From Bog-950 sp046329515 (lineage in GTDB: Bacteria; Bacteroidota; Bacteroidia; Chitinophagales; LD1): a DNA stretch of 64,000 bases. Location of the stretch: contig JAXLUM010000001.1 in assembly GCA_046329515.1 (NCBI GenBank), positions 1,426,001-1,490,000 on the forward strand. The letters run 5' to 3'. Below are positions 51,689-59,955 of this stretch, piece by piece; position 1 is the first letter of the stretch; each line of letters starts with the position of its first letter. A program made the translations under genes and the position numbers. The notes below the pieces were generated by a model. The model was not told the origin of the DNA. It was given only the letters and a program-made list of their open reading frames with translations, and did not search any database.

Positions 51689-52918
51689 ATGAGAGTCCTT
51701 ACATCTACACTGTTATTGTTGGCATTATCTACATCCCTGTTTGCCACCCAGGACAAAAAGACTATCAAAATACGTTTACAGGCCGCCGGGGGCAACCTTG
51801 ACGAAACCACTATTTATTTTGACCTCGGTATTAACGGCAACTACGTTTACCAGGAGGACGCTCAAAAAGTGTTCAGCACTGTTGCAGGAGTTCCGAACTT
51901 CTACTCAGTAACTGCTGATAACATTCCTTGCTCAATTAACGGTTATAGCCCACTATCAGCAACTGAAGTGGTGAATTTAGGCTTTGATGTGGATGCTGAC
52001 GGTTTATACACCCTATCGGCCCCACAGATTAATAGCTTTGACCCAACAACCATATTGCGTTTAGAAGACCGCGCCCGTGGCACCTGGACTGACTTAAGAA
52101 GCGGCCCTTACACCACCCAGCTTTTAGATGCTGAGCCTGCAGTAGGCCGTTTTTACTTACACGTATCTTACCCTACTTCGTTTAACTCAACTAATGCCGG
52201 CTGCACTAACAACGACGGTTCAGTTACAGTTAACGTAGATAACTCAATTACCTGGACAAGCTGCACCTTATATGATGCTTTCAATAACCAGGTTGGCACT
52301 TACTCAAACGTAAATGCACCTGTAACGTTCAACGGTTTATCAGAAGGCGACTACTACACAGTATTGGCTTACGATAACTACACCACCACTAATAACTTCC
52401 ATGTAAATGGTAATTACGTAGTAGCCAACATCGGGGCCTCTGCACAAATGGTATATGTAGGCCAGGAAATTGACTTCTCTGCCATAGCAACCAACAGCAA
52501 CCAATACGAATGGGATTTTGGTGACGGCACTTTGATTGTTGGTGTTGCCAACCCACACCTTAGCTACTTTGAGCCCGGCACTTATGATGTAGTGCTTACC
52601 GCTTCAAACACACTGGGCTGCCAAGATATCGCTTCAATAACAGTAGTAGTAGATAAAGTATCAGGCGTAGAAGACAACAAAGTTGAAACCGCTAAAGTTA
52701 CTGCCTACGGTAAAGAAATAACTGTAAGCCTTAACGATGAACTTACTTCAGGCTCAACTGTAAATATTTATAATCTGCTTGGCCAGTCGGTTTACAACCA
52801 ACCACTTGAAGCTAAAACAGTAAAAGTAATGTTCGATGAGCAACCAATGGGTTACTACCTGGTTTCAGTTAAGAACAATGACAAAGTAACTACCAAAAGA
52901 GTTTACATAGGTCAATAA
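51689..52918 (+). CDS. secreted PKD-domain protein with T9SS sorting domain
   Basis: A 409-aa exported protein. Signal peptide about 1-20 (MRVLTSTLLLLALSTSLFAT). A beta-rich region with DLDETTIYFDLGING-like start covers about 22-160. A second module (about 168-240) has NAGCTNNDGSVTVNV. A PKD domain is at about 250-325 (YEWDFGDGTLIVG ... YFEPGTYDVVLTASNTLGC). A type A T9SS sorting domain closes it (about 330-409; VNIYNLLGQSVYNQPL ... GYYLVSVKNNDKVTTKRVYIG). It is likely a surface adhesin or structural protein. It has its own terminator. Confidence 0.85.
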   Translation: MRVLTSTLLLLALSTSLFATQDKKTIKIRLQAAGGNLDETTIYFDLGINGNYVYQEDAQKVFSTVAGVPNFYSVTADNIPCSINGYSPLSATEVVNLGFDVDADGLYTLSAPQINSFDPTTILRLEDRARGTWTDLRSGPYTTQLLDAEPAVGRFYLHVSYPTSFNSTNAGCTNNDGSVTVNVDNSITWTSCTLYDAFNNQVGTYSNVNAPVTFNGLSEGDYYTVLAYDNYTTTNNFHVNGNYVVANIGASAQMVYVGQEIDFSAIATNSNQYEWDFGDGTLIVGVANPHLSYFEPGTYDVVLTASNTLGCQDIASITVVVDKVSGVEDNKVETAKVTAYGKEITVSLNDELTSGSTVNIYNLLGQSVYNQPLEAKTVKVMFDEQPMGYYLVSVKNNDKVTTKRVYIGQ

Positions 52919-52947
52919 TCAAGATACTAGCTTTCATCATTAGAACT

Positions 52948-52982
52948 AAAGCCTCGCCTGGGAAAGGGGGGCTTTGTTCTTT
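52948..52982 (+). terminator. rho-independent terminator of PKD gene
   Basis: AAAGCC (52948-52953) and GGCTTT (52970-52975) form the base of a stem that extends inwards through a wobble pair. It is followed by TGTTCTTTTAT on the plus strand. It lies 29 bases after the PKD gene stop, facing the convergent small lipoprotein gene. Confidence 0.7.
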
Positions 52983-52999
52983 TATAATAGTTGTAAATA

Positions 53000-53311
53000 T
53001 TACTGAGCGTCGGTGCAGAAGTAATCCTGCTTTTGGTAGAAGCTTGCCGCCTCATCTGCCGAGTTCTTGGTATCGCACACGCTACGGTCGTCGGTCAGTT
53101 TATTCTTATTGTAAAGCGAATCGGGAAAGGTTAAATAAATGGAATCTACCGAATGAAAACTGGTAGTGGCGTTTGCGCAAAACTTATACACCAAATTAGG
53201 ATTGTTTTTGGCCACTACATATGCACAGTGCTGCTGGCAGGTAAAGCAGCGTTTACAGGCCCCTAAACCCAGCGCAAAAACACTTAAAATCAGTACAGTC
53301 GCTTTGTTCAT
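53000..53311 (-). CDS. small Cys-rich lipoprotein
   Basis: A 103-aa lipoprotein: MNKATVLILSVFALGLGAC with lipobox LGAC, then KRCFTCQQHC immediately after the lipidated Cys. Four more cysteines lie in the mature part (KFCANATTSF, DDRSVCDTKN, YFCTDAQ). The start at 53311 gives a proper signal; an upstream in-frame ATG (53356) would add 15 residues that spoil it. Another lipoprotein with the same CK-x-C-aromatic-x-C start begins at 63915. Function unknown. It is divergent from the B12 riboswitch transcript. Confidence 0.75.
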   Translation of the reverse strand: MNKATVLILSVFALGLGACKRCFTCQQHCAYVVAKNNPNLVYKFCANATTSFHSVDSIYLTFPDSLYNKNKLTDDRSVCDTKNSADEAASFYQKQDYFCTDAQ

Positions 53312-53338
53312 ATCTTCTGAAACGCAAGGTGTATAAAA

Positions 53339-53346
53339 TATTTTTG
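53339..53346 (+). promoter_or_regulatory. putative -7 promoter box of B12 operon
   Basis: TATTTTTG is a perfect match to TAnnTTTG and ends 36 bases before the riboswitch P1 stem, which would place the transcript start about 30 bases before the aptamer. No strong -33 element is visible. Confidence 0.5.
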
Positions 53347-53381
53347 CTTCATGCAAATAAAATAATTTTCTTTGCCACAGT

Positions 53382-53553
53382 TAAAGGTGGTGCTGTTGAG
53401 TTAAGTCAACACGCCTTAATAGGGAATCGGGTGTAAGTCCCGAACAGTTCCCGCTGCTGTAAGCTCTTTATAGCTTTTTGCCATTCTAAGCCACTGTTTG
53501 CAATGCAAACGGGAAGGCGGCAAAAACGGAGTAAGTCAGAAGACCTGCCTTTA
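53382..53553 (+). ncRNA. cobalamin riboswitch
   Basis: An adenosylcobalamin-type riboswitch aptamer on the plus strand. The B12 box AGTCAGAAGACCTGCC is at 53534-53549. The core GGGAATCGGGTGTAAGTCCCG with CCCGCTGCTGTAAGC is at 53422-53464. TAAAGG (53382-53387) pairs with CCTTTA (53548-53553) to close P1. It controls the seven-gene uptake operon that begins 132 bases later. The space after the aptamer (53554-53685) contains a hairpin AGCTTT/AAAGCT (about 53571-53591) but no clear terminator. Control by sequestering the ribosome site or by a weaker attenuator is possible. Confidence 0.93.
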
Positions 53554-53685
53554 GCTACAATAGTTCAAAGCTTTCGGGAATAAAAGCTGATGTAAGAAGC
53601 ACTGCTGCTCTCTTGTTCATCTTTCCTTTTCCGGGCTGAATTTTTAAATCATATGCGTTTCAGCGGCGCTTAAAACTTTTATCGC

Positions 53686-54924
53686 ATGAAAAAATTCACC
53701 CTTTTCTTACTTGCCCTTGCGGTTAGTGGTTCATTGTTTTCGCAAACCGTGGCCGATTTCGAAAACCTTACGCTAGCGCCCAATTCGTATTACAACGGTT
53801 CTGATTTAGCCGGCGGCTTTAGCAGCGGTAATGCCTACTTTGTTAATGATTACGACACCTCCTTTATGGCCTGGAGTGGTTTTGCCTATTCCAACATTAC
53901 GGATGATACTACCGCAGGTTGGGGAAACCAATACAGCGCAATTACCGGTGGTGGTTATAACGGCTCAGCCAATTATGCTGTAGGCGATGAATACGGTAAT
54001 GCAAAAGTGCGTTTTACAGGTGCACAGGCAGGCCAAACATTAAGCGGAATGTTTGTAACCAATGGCACTTACCCGTACTTCAGCATGAAGGATGGTGATG
54101 CTTTTGCGAAAAAGTTTGGCGGCCCTACAGGCACCGACCCTGATTGGTTTATGTTGCGTGTTTTAGGATGGTACAACGGGGCATTAAAACAACAGGCGGT
54201 AGATTTTTACCTCGCCGACTTCCGCTCTCCTGATAGCACACAGGATTATATAGTGCGCGATTGGCGCTGGTTAGACTTAACGGCATTGGGCAATGTAGAT
54301 AGTATACAGTTTATCCTGTCTTCGTCTGATACATCAGGCTTTGGCATGAACACACCGGCGTATTTTTGTATTGACCAGTTAAGCAACAACGTGGCCCCTG
54401 TTGCAGGCGATGATGGGATTCTAATTACCTACTTGCAGGATACGTTGATTAATGTTTTGGGTAATGACTTTGATACTACGTTAAGCCCGCTAACGGTTAC
54501 TGTTGTAAAACAGCCTTTAGTGCCCGGCGCTACTGCCGTGGTTCAGCCTTCAGGCGATATTTTATATACACCCGCCCCCGGCATTCTATCTATAGATACC
54601 TTTTATTACAAAGTTTGCGATGCTGCTGATTACTGCGATACAGCGCGTGTAATAGTTTATATAGAGGGCATAAATGGTATTACCGAAACAACGGCTTCCT
54701 CAATTAGTGTTTATCCTAATCCATTTAAGGATGCATTGGAAATACGCTCTGCATTGCCAATGGATGTAATACAGGTTTTTGATTTAAACGGCCGCCTGGT
54801 TGAAGAGAGAAGAAGCGGTGAACAATTTGCTAAGCTTAATCTGAGCAGTTTACCTACAGGTATATATGCTGTAAAAGTTAGCACCGTAACTGGTGTAAGC
54901 GTTCATAAGGTTAATAAGCAGTAA
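53686..54924 (+). CDS. DUF4465 (BtuH-like) surface protein with T9SS sorting domain
   Basis: A 412-aa exported protein, first gene of the B12 operon. Signal peptide about 1-19 (ends LFSQ). A DUF4465 domain covers about 22-240 (VADFENLTLAPNSYYNGSD ... WLDLTALGNVDSIQF). DUF4465 proteins in gut Bacteroides (BtuH) bind cobalamin at the cell surface. A cadherin-like repeat follows (about 242-325, AGDDGILITY ... LINVLGNDFDT), then a type A T9SS sorting domain (about 335-412). Gut BtuH is a lipoprotein; here anchoring or release would be by T9SS instead. The following gene starts one base after the stop. Confidence 0.85.
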   Translation: MKKFTLFLLALAVSGSLFSQTVADFENLTLAPNSYYNGSDLAGGFSSGNAYFVNDYDTSFMAWSGFAYSNITDDTTAGWGNQYSAITGGGYNGSANYAVGDEYGNAKVRFTGAQAGQTLSGMFVTNGTYPYFSMKDGDAFAKKFGGPTGTDPDWFMLRVLGWYNGALKQQAVDFYLADFRSPDSTQDYIVRDWRWLDLTALGNVDSIQFILSSSDTSGFGMNTPAYFCIDQLSNNVAPVAGDDGILITYLQDTLINVLGNDFDTTLSPLTVTVVKQPLVPGATAVVQPSGDILYTPAPGILSIDTFYYKVCDAADYCDTARVIVYIEGINGITETTASSISVYPNPFKDALEIRSALPMDVIQVFDLNGRLVEERRSGEQFAKLNLSSLPTGIYAVKVSTVTGVSVHKVNKQ

Positions 54925-54925
54925 A

Positions 54926-55909
54926 GTGAGAAGCTTTATTCTATTGCTATTACTCTTATCAGGGGGGCTTGCGTCTGCGCAATTTGCACCGGCTGCGGGC
55001 TTGCCCGGCAGCACGGCGGTATGGAAAGAAGATGCCCGAATTTTGGCATGGGCCACCTCCTGCACGCTTGTAAGGGGCTATCAGAATATTGCAGACACAA
55101 GCCTTGGTTACGCTTCTGTTGGTAATGAAGAAGCAGCAATAGGTGGGGTTGGAAACGGAGTAGTCAGCTTAGGTGATGGTGGTAGCGCTACGCTCACCTT
55201 CGCACAGCCTGTTTATAATGGAGATGGTTTTGATTTTGCTGTTTTTGAAAACGGCTTCCCCACAGATGATTCATTGGCCTTTTTAGAATTTGCTTTTGTA
55301 GAGGTTAGTTCAGATGGGGTGAATTTCTTTCGTTTCCCTGCAACTTCTTTAATGCAGGATACCGCTCAATTGCCCATGGTGGGTATTAACTGTGCTTTGT
55401 ATAACAACCTAGCCGGTAAATATACCAATGGCTATGGCACTCCGTTTGATTTGGAAGAACTGAAAAATGAAGCCGGCCTTGATGTTAATAGTATTACCCA
55501 TATAAGGCTGGTTGATGTAGTCGGTTCTATTGACCCGGCATTTGCCACGCATGATGCAGCAGCGCATATAATAAATGACCCTTTCCCTACCCCTTATCCG
55601 TCCTCAGGGTTTGATTTAGATGCTGTAGGGGTAATGCATGCAGTTGGTATAAGCGGTGTAAATAATAATGCCGTTGAGTTGGCTAAGGCTTACCCTAATC
55701 CGAGTGCGAATGGCGTTTGGATGGTGGATTGCAGTGGCTTAACTAATGCCCGGGCTACAATCAGCGATGTAAGCGGTAAAGTTGTGTTTAGCTCTGTTGT
55801 CAACGCTGCCGCATTTCAAATTGATATGCAGGAAGCGCAGTCGGGCATTTACTTTTTACAACTGACAAGCGGAACGATTACTAAGAGCGCTAAACTTATT
55901 AAACTGTGA
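54926..55909 (+). CDS. B12-operon surface protein of unknown function, T9SS sorting domain
   Basis: A 327-aa exported protein with a GTG start right after the DUF4465 stop. Signal peptide about 1-18 (MRSFILLLLLLSGGLASA). The main domain (about 20-240) is beta-rich and aromatic, with YNGDGFDFAVFENGF near 90-104 and AFVEVSSDGVNFFRFP near 116-131. The next conspicuous segments are DLEELKNEAGLDVNSITHIRLVDVVG (part: NSITHIRLVDVVG) and SSGFDLDAVGVMH. I cannot name a family. The last ~80 residues are a type A T9SS sorting domain. Position between a DUF4465 gene and the TonB receptor, under a B12 riboswitch, suggests a corrinoid-capture role. Confidence 0.75.
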   Translation: MRSFILLLLLLSGGLASAQFAPAAGLPGSTAVWKEDARILAWATSCTLVRGYQNIADTSLGYASVGNEEAAIGGVGNGVVSLGDGGSATLTFAQPVYNGDGFDFAVFENGFPTDDSLAFLEFAFVEVSSDGVNFFRFPATSLMQDTAQLPMVGINCALYNNLAGKYTNGYGTPFDLEELKNEAGLDVNSITHIRLVDVVGSIDPAFATHDAAAHIINDPFPTPYPSSGFDLDAVGVMHAVGISGVNNNAVELAKAYPNPSANGVWMVDCSGLTNARATISDVSGKVVFSSVVNAAAFQIDMQEAQSGIYFLQLTSGTITKSAKLIKL

Positions 55910-57768
55910 GGCTGCTGTTTACATATCTTTTAGTGCTTACGGGCATTATAGTGCGTGCAAATACAGTTGCAGACTCTATTGCTTTGCCCGAGGTAATCAA
56001 GGTAGACCGGATTCAAAAAGAAGGAAAAACATCGCTTACTGACCTGCAATACAAAAGCGGCAAGCGTTTAAGCGAAGCGCTAAGCGAATTCTCTTCAGTG
56101 TATATCAAAAACTATGGCAACGGGCAGTTAGCTTCTTTAGCAATTAGAGGAACCTCTGCATCGCAAACGGAAATACAATGGAATGGCATACGGCTGAATA
56201 ACCCTTCTCTAGGTCAAACGGACTTATCGCTTTTTCTTGTTGGCGTTTTTAACCGCGTTAACCTTATTGCGGGCGGTTACCGTGGCACTATTGGTGGCAC
56301 CCTGCAAATGAGTAGCGAAGCTGTACCGGATACAGGTGTTTCACTCGACCTGCTTTTACGTGTAGGTAGTTTTGGAAAACTGGAAGGCAATGGCCAATTA
56401 AAATATTCTAACGGCCGCTTTAGTGGCAGTAGCTGCTTTACTTATGGGTCTTCGAAAAACGATTTTACTTATCGCAACACATTTTTAGAAGGCCACCCGA
56501 TTGTAAAAGAAACTAACGGCGCTGTCAAACAATATTCTTTTCTGCAGGATTTCAATGCCGCTATTAATCATAAAAACAACATAGGTGTCTCCCTATGGCT
56601 TACTGGTGCTCAAAGGCAATTGCCACCCATAATGAGCAAGCCCGAAAGCAAAGAGAAGCAGGATGATAACTCCATCCGCCTTATGGCTTACTGGCGCGGT
56701 AATTATAAACGTTTGCGGCTTTCGCAAACCTCCGCTTTTCTGCAGGACGAAATCCATTACGTAAGTCCCGAAGCGCATATTGACAGCAAATCACAAATGC
56801 AGGCTTACCGCAATGTTTTCAATGCGCAATACACTACCGCTTTTAATCTTGCTTTACAAGGTGAGGTGACCTATGATCATGAACGCGCGCGAGTGGCCAA
56901 TTATGGAGGCATTAAGTCAAGAAATATTGCTGGCCTGCGCTTGTATGCTGATTACTATTGGAAAAACCTCGTAAAGTTTCATGCAGGCTTCAGGCAGGAT
57001 GTATTGGGTAAAAGGCTTTCCCCTTTTGCACCTGAAATTGCTATAAACGTTCAAAAGCAATTAAAGCAACATGTAGTTAGTGCAGGAGTTAACGCCTCAC
57101 GTAATTTCCGTTTCCCAACGCTTAACGATTTATACTGGATAACAGGCGGTAACCCCGAATTGCGTACAGAGAAATCATGGAACGGCGAGGTGAGCATGAA
57201 ATACGCTTACAAATCATTTGTAAGTCTTTCGGTTAATGCTTATGCCATTTATGTGCGCGATTGGATTCAGTGGGTTAGCGCAGGAACCGAGTGGCACCCG
57301 GAAAACTTTAAGCGCGTTTTCAGCCGGGGGGTAGAGGTTTCTTTAGATGCCGCAACACCTGCATCAGGTAAAGTAACTTTTAGATTACACACGGCTTATT
57401 CTTTTACAAAGGCAACTAATCTTGATAACCAGGGCCGGTACGACCAAACACAAGGTAAGCAGCTTATTTACGTGCCCCTACATAATGTTTCAATGGCTGC
57501 TGAATTACAGTATCGCCGGTTTTATTTAAGGTTATATAATACCTATACCGGCTCTGTATTTATTACTACCGATAACTCGCAACGGTTAAAAGGATATTGC
57601 TTAGTAAGTGCCGAAATAGGAAAGGATATAAAGTTCGGCAGCAATGAAATTGGCTTGTCATTCCGTGTAAACAATATATTGAACACCGCCTACCAAAATG
57701 TAGCGCAAAGGCCGATGCCGGGGCGCAGTTTTGAAGGGGCATTGCGTTTTAACCTAACCCGGAAGTAA
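55906..57768 (+). CDS. btuB: TonB-dependent receptor, BtuB-like
   Basis: A 620-aa outer-membrane transporter with a GTG start overlapping the previous stop (GTGA). Signal peptide about 1-18. The plug domain (about 35-150) has SSVYIKNYGNGQLASLAIRG and TEIQWNGIRLNNP. The region near LPEVIKVDRI (about 27-36) may be the TonB box. The rest is a 22-strand-type barrel, ending in the aromatic FEGALRFNLTRK. Cobalamin specificity is inferred from the riboswitch and the BtuFCD genes downstream. The gene is followed after one base by the BtuG-like gene, as in gut Bacteroides BtuB-BtuG pairs. Confidence 0.88.
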   Translation: MRLLFTYLLVLTGIIVRANTVADSIALPEVIKVDRIQKEGKTSLTDLQYKSGKRLSEALSEFSSVYIKNYGNGQLASLAIRGTSASQTEIQWNGIRLNNPSLGQTDLSLFLVGVFNRVNLIAGGYRGTIGGTLQMSSEAVPDTGVSLDLLLRVGSFGKLEGNGQLKYSNGRFSGSSCFTYGSSKNDFTYRNTFLEGHPIVKETNGAVKQYSFLQDFNAAINHKNNIGVSLWLTGAQRQLPPIMSKPESKEKQDDNSIRLMAYWRGNYKRLRLSQTSAFLQDEIHYVSPEAHIDSKSQMQAYRNVFNAQYTTAFNLALQGEVTYDHERARVANYGGIKSRNIAGLRLYADYYWKNLVKFHAGFRQDVLGKRLSPFAPEIAINVQKQLKQHVVSAGVNASRNFRFPTLNDLYWITGGNPELRTEKSWNGEVSMKYAYKSFVSLSVNAYAIYVRDWIQWVSAGTEWHPENFKRVFSRGVEVSLDAATPASGKVTFRLHTAYSFTKATNLDNQGRYDQTQGKQLIYVPLHNVSMAAELQYRRFYLRLYNTYTGSVFITTDNSQRLKGYCLVSAEIGKDIKFGSNEIGLSFRVNNILNTAYQNVAQRPMPGRSFEGALRFNLTRK

Positions 57769-57769
57769 G

Positions 57770-58813
57770 ATGAAAAACGAATTGCTTTGGTTAGTTGCTT
57801 TTCTGCCGTTTTTACAGGCGTGCAAACCGGATAAGGCTCCCGTACCTGATTCCCAGGCTTCTGTTTATATTATAAATGAAGGCAATTTTAATTTCGGTAC
57901 GGCTGAAATTTCTGCTTACGATCCTGATAAAAAGACAATAACCAACAGCCTTTTTTCTGCAGCTAACGGGTATTCATTAGGTGATGTAGCGCAATCTATG
58001 TGCGTTAAAGATTCACTTGCTTTTATTGTAGTAAACAATTCTGCCAAAATAGAAGTGGTACGTTTAAGCGATTTCAAAAAACTGCGTACCATTAGCATTT
58101 CCGGTTCTTCGCCCCGCTATTTTTTACCTGTTGATGAAAGCCTGGCTTATGTAACCGATTTGTATGCAGGTAAGGTATATGTGGTAAACTACCAAAGCGG
58201 AGCAGTGGTTAAGGAAATAACGGAAGCCAATCCGTGGACGGAGCATTTAGTTAAGTTGGGGGACTATGTGTTTGTTGAGGAAAGAAATTATACGACTAAT
58301 AATGCTACTATTTGTAGCTTAATTAAGCTTGATGCCGCTACAAACACATATTTACAGCGCTTCACGCTTAACGGGGCCAACTTAAATGGTCTGGTTACTG
58401 ATAAACAGCAACACTTTTGGGTTGCTATTGAACAGGATAGTGCGCACAATAAACCTTCTGCCCTGGTGTGTCTTAACCAGAATTTAAGCGAGGTAAAGCG
58501 CATTGAATTTGCTATGGGGCATCACCCGTCGAACTTATGTATAAATGGCGCAGGGGATGAGCTTTATTTTTTTGATAATGGTGTTTACCGCGTTTCTATT
58601 GATGATGTCGCCGCCCCTGCAACAGCTTTTGTAAATAGGGAAGGGCGTAACTTTTACGCCTTAGCGGTTAACCCGGTTAATGAAGAGGTCTATGTAAGCG
58701 ATGCACTGGATTATGTGCAGTCCTCAATAATATTCCGGTATGATAGCAATGGCCAATTGCTGGATAATTTTCATGCGGGGGTAATATCCGGTAACTTCTG
58801 TTTTAAGCCATGA
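57770..58813 (+). CDS. btuG: BtuG-like cobalamin-binding surface lipoprotein (beta-propeller)
   Basis: A 347-aa lipoprotein: signal MKNELLWLVAFLPFLQACKP with lipobox LQAC. The mature part consists of repeated propeller blades in the YncE/DUF5074 style (ASVYIINEGNFNFGTAEIS; SLAYVTDLYAGKVYVVNY; EEVYVSDALDYV). In Bacteroides, BtuG is a surface lipoprotein that binds cobalamin very tightly and sits on BtuB. Its position directly after the TonB receptor in a riboswitch operon supports the same role. It overlaps the next gene by an ATGA at 58810. Confidence 0.82.
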   Translation: MKNELLWLVAFLPFLQACKPDKAPVPDSQASVYIINEGNFNFGTAEISAYDPDKKTITNSLFSAANGYSLGDVAQSMCVKDSLAFIVVNNSAKIEVVRLSDFKKLRTISISGSSPRYFLPVDESLAYVTDLYAGKVYVVNYQSGAVVKEITEANPWTEHLVKLGDYVFVEERNYTTNNATICSLIKLDAATNTYLQRFTLNGANLNGLVTDKQQHFWVAIEQDSAHNKPSALVCLNQNLSEVKRIEFAMGHHPSNLCINGAGDELYFFDNGVYRVSIDDVAAPATAFVNREGRNFYALAVNPVNEEVYVSDALDYVQSSIIFRYDSNGQLLDNFHAGVISGNFCFKP

Positions 58814-59955
58814 AAGGTACAGTTTACATAGCTGTCGTATTGTTGTTGTTAGTTAGTTGCAACACTAAGCAACCAAAGGCTGAACAGCCACATTGCGTGC
58901 CCGAGGCGACCTTGCCTGTTAAGTATGCCAAAGGATTTAGAATAACGTACTACAATGGTTTCAAGCTTATTACTGTAAACGACCTTAAGGATAGCACTGT
59001 AGTGCTTGCCCGTTATGTAATGTTGCCTAAAGGCAAGCCTGCTCCGGTAGACTTTAAAGATGCTGTGTTATTGGATACCACAACCCGCCGCATCGTTTGT
59101 ATTTCAACCAACCATATTGCAGAGATGGCTTCCTTAGGTATTGAGGATAGTATAGCCGGGGTGGCCAATCCGGAACTGGTAAACAGTGAAAGCGTTTTGG
59201 CAGGTATTAGAGCCGGCACTATTACCGATGTTGGAAGTAATGAATTGAACTACGAAAAGATAATGGCGCTTCAGCCCTCGTTTGTGTTTACTTATGGTAT
59301 TTATGACGGTGGCGATAAACTGCAGGCTAAATTGGCTAACATGCATATTACGGCTGTGCTAAATATGGACTACCGCGAACAGGAGCCCTTAGCACGGGCA
59401 GAATGGATAAAATTTGTGGCTGCCTTTTACAACCGCGAAGCGGAAGCAGACAGTATTTTTAAAGGCATAGAAGAGCGTTACCTTTCACTCAAGCACCTGG
59501 CAGATTCTGCGGAAAGCAAGCCCACTGTCTTTTGTAATCTACCTTTTAAAGATATATGGTATATGCCCTGCGGTGAAAATTATATGGCAAAACTATTGGC
59601 TGACGCAGGGGCTGATTTTTTATGGAAAGACGCTTCGGCTAGCAATGGATTGAATTTGAGCTTAGACTATGAAGCTGTATTTGCTAAGGCTTCCGGCGCA
59701 GATTTTTGGGTAAATACCAACTTCTGTAAATCCTTACAGGAGATTAAGGAACTGGACCGTAAGAATATCTTCTTTAAAGCCTACAAAACAGGAATGGTTT
59801 ACAATAATGATAAGCGCAATACAGAAGCTAACGGCTTTGATTTTTGGGAGAGTGGAGTGGTTAATCCCGATAAAATACTGGCTGACCTTATTTACATTTT
59901 TCACCCGAAGCTTTTACCGCAACATCAATTGTATTACTACCGCCAACTAAAGTGA
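58810..59955 (+). CDS. btuF: BtuF-like periplasmic cobalamin-binding lipoprotein
   Basis: A 381-aa lipoprotein (MKGTVYIAVVLLLLVSC, lipobox LVSC) with the Peripla_BP_2 fold: VCISTNHIAEMASLGIEDSIAGV in the first lobe and MPCGENYMAKLLADAGADFLW in the second. It delivers corrinoid to the BtuCD transporter in the inner membrane. It is about 100 residues longer than E. coli BtuF, with an N-terminal segment (about 20-90) before the first lobe. Coupled to both neighbours by 4-base overlaps (ATGA and GTGA). Confidence 0.88.
   Translation: MKGTVYIAVVLLLLVSCNTKQPKAEQPHCVPEATLPVKYAKGFRITYYNGFKLITVNDLKDSTVVLARYVMLPKGKPAPVDFKDAVLLDTTTRRIVCISTNHIAEMASLGIEDSIAGVANPELVNSESVLAGIRAGTITDVGSNELNYEKIMALQPSFVFTYGIYDGGDKLQAKLANMHITAVLNMDYREQEPLARAEWIKFVAAFYNREAEADSIFKGIEERYLSLKHLADSAESKPTVFCNLPFKDIWYMPCGENYMAKLLADAGADFLWKDASASNGLNLSLDYEAVFAKASGADFWVNTNFCKSLQEIKELDRKNIFFKAYKTGMVYNNDKRNTEANGFDFWESGVVNPDKILADLIYIFHPKLLPQHQLYYYRQLK

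Noticed and set aside
54850..55139. Antisense open frames across the junction of the two T9SS genes in the B12 operon
   Set aside because: They lie opposite well-supported coupled genes and show no domain or initiation signal.
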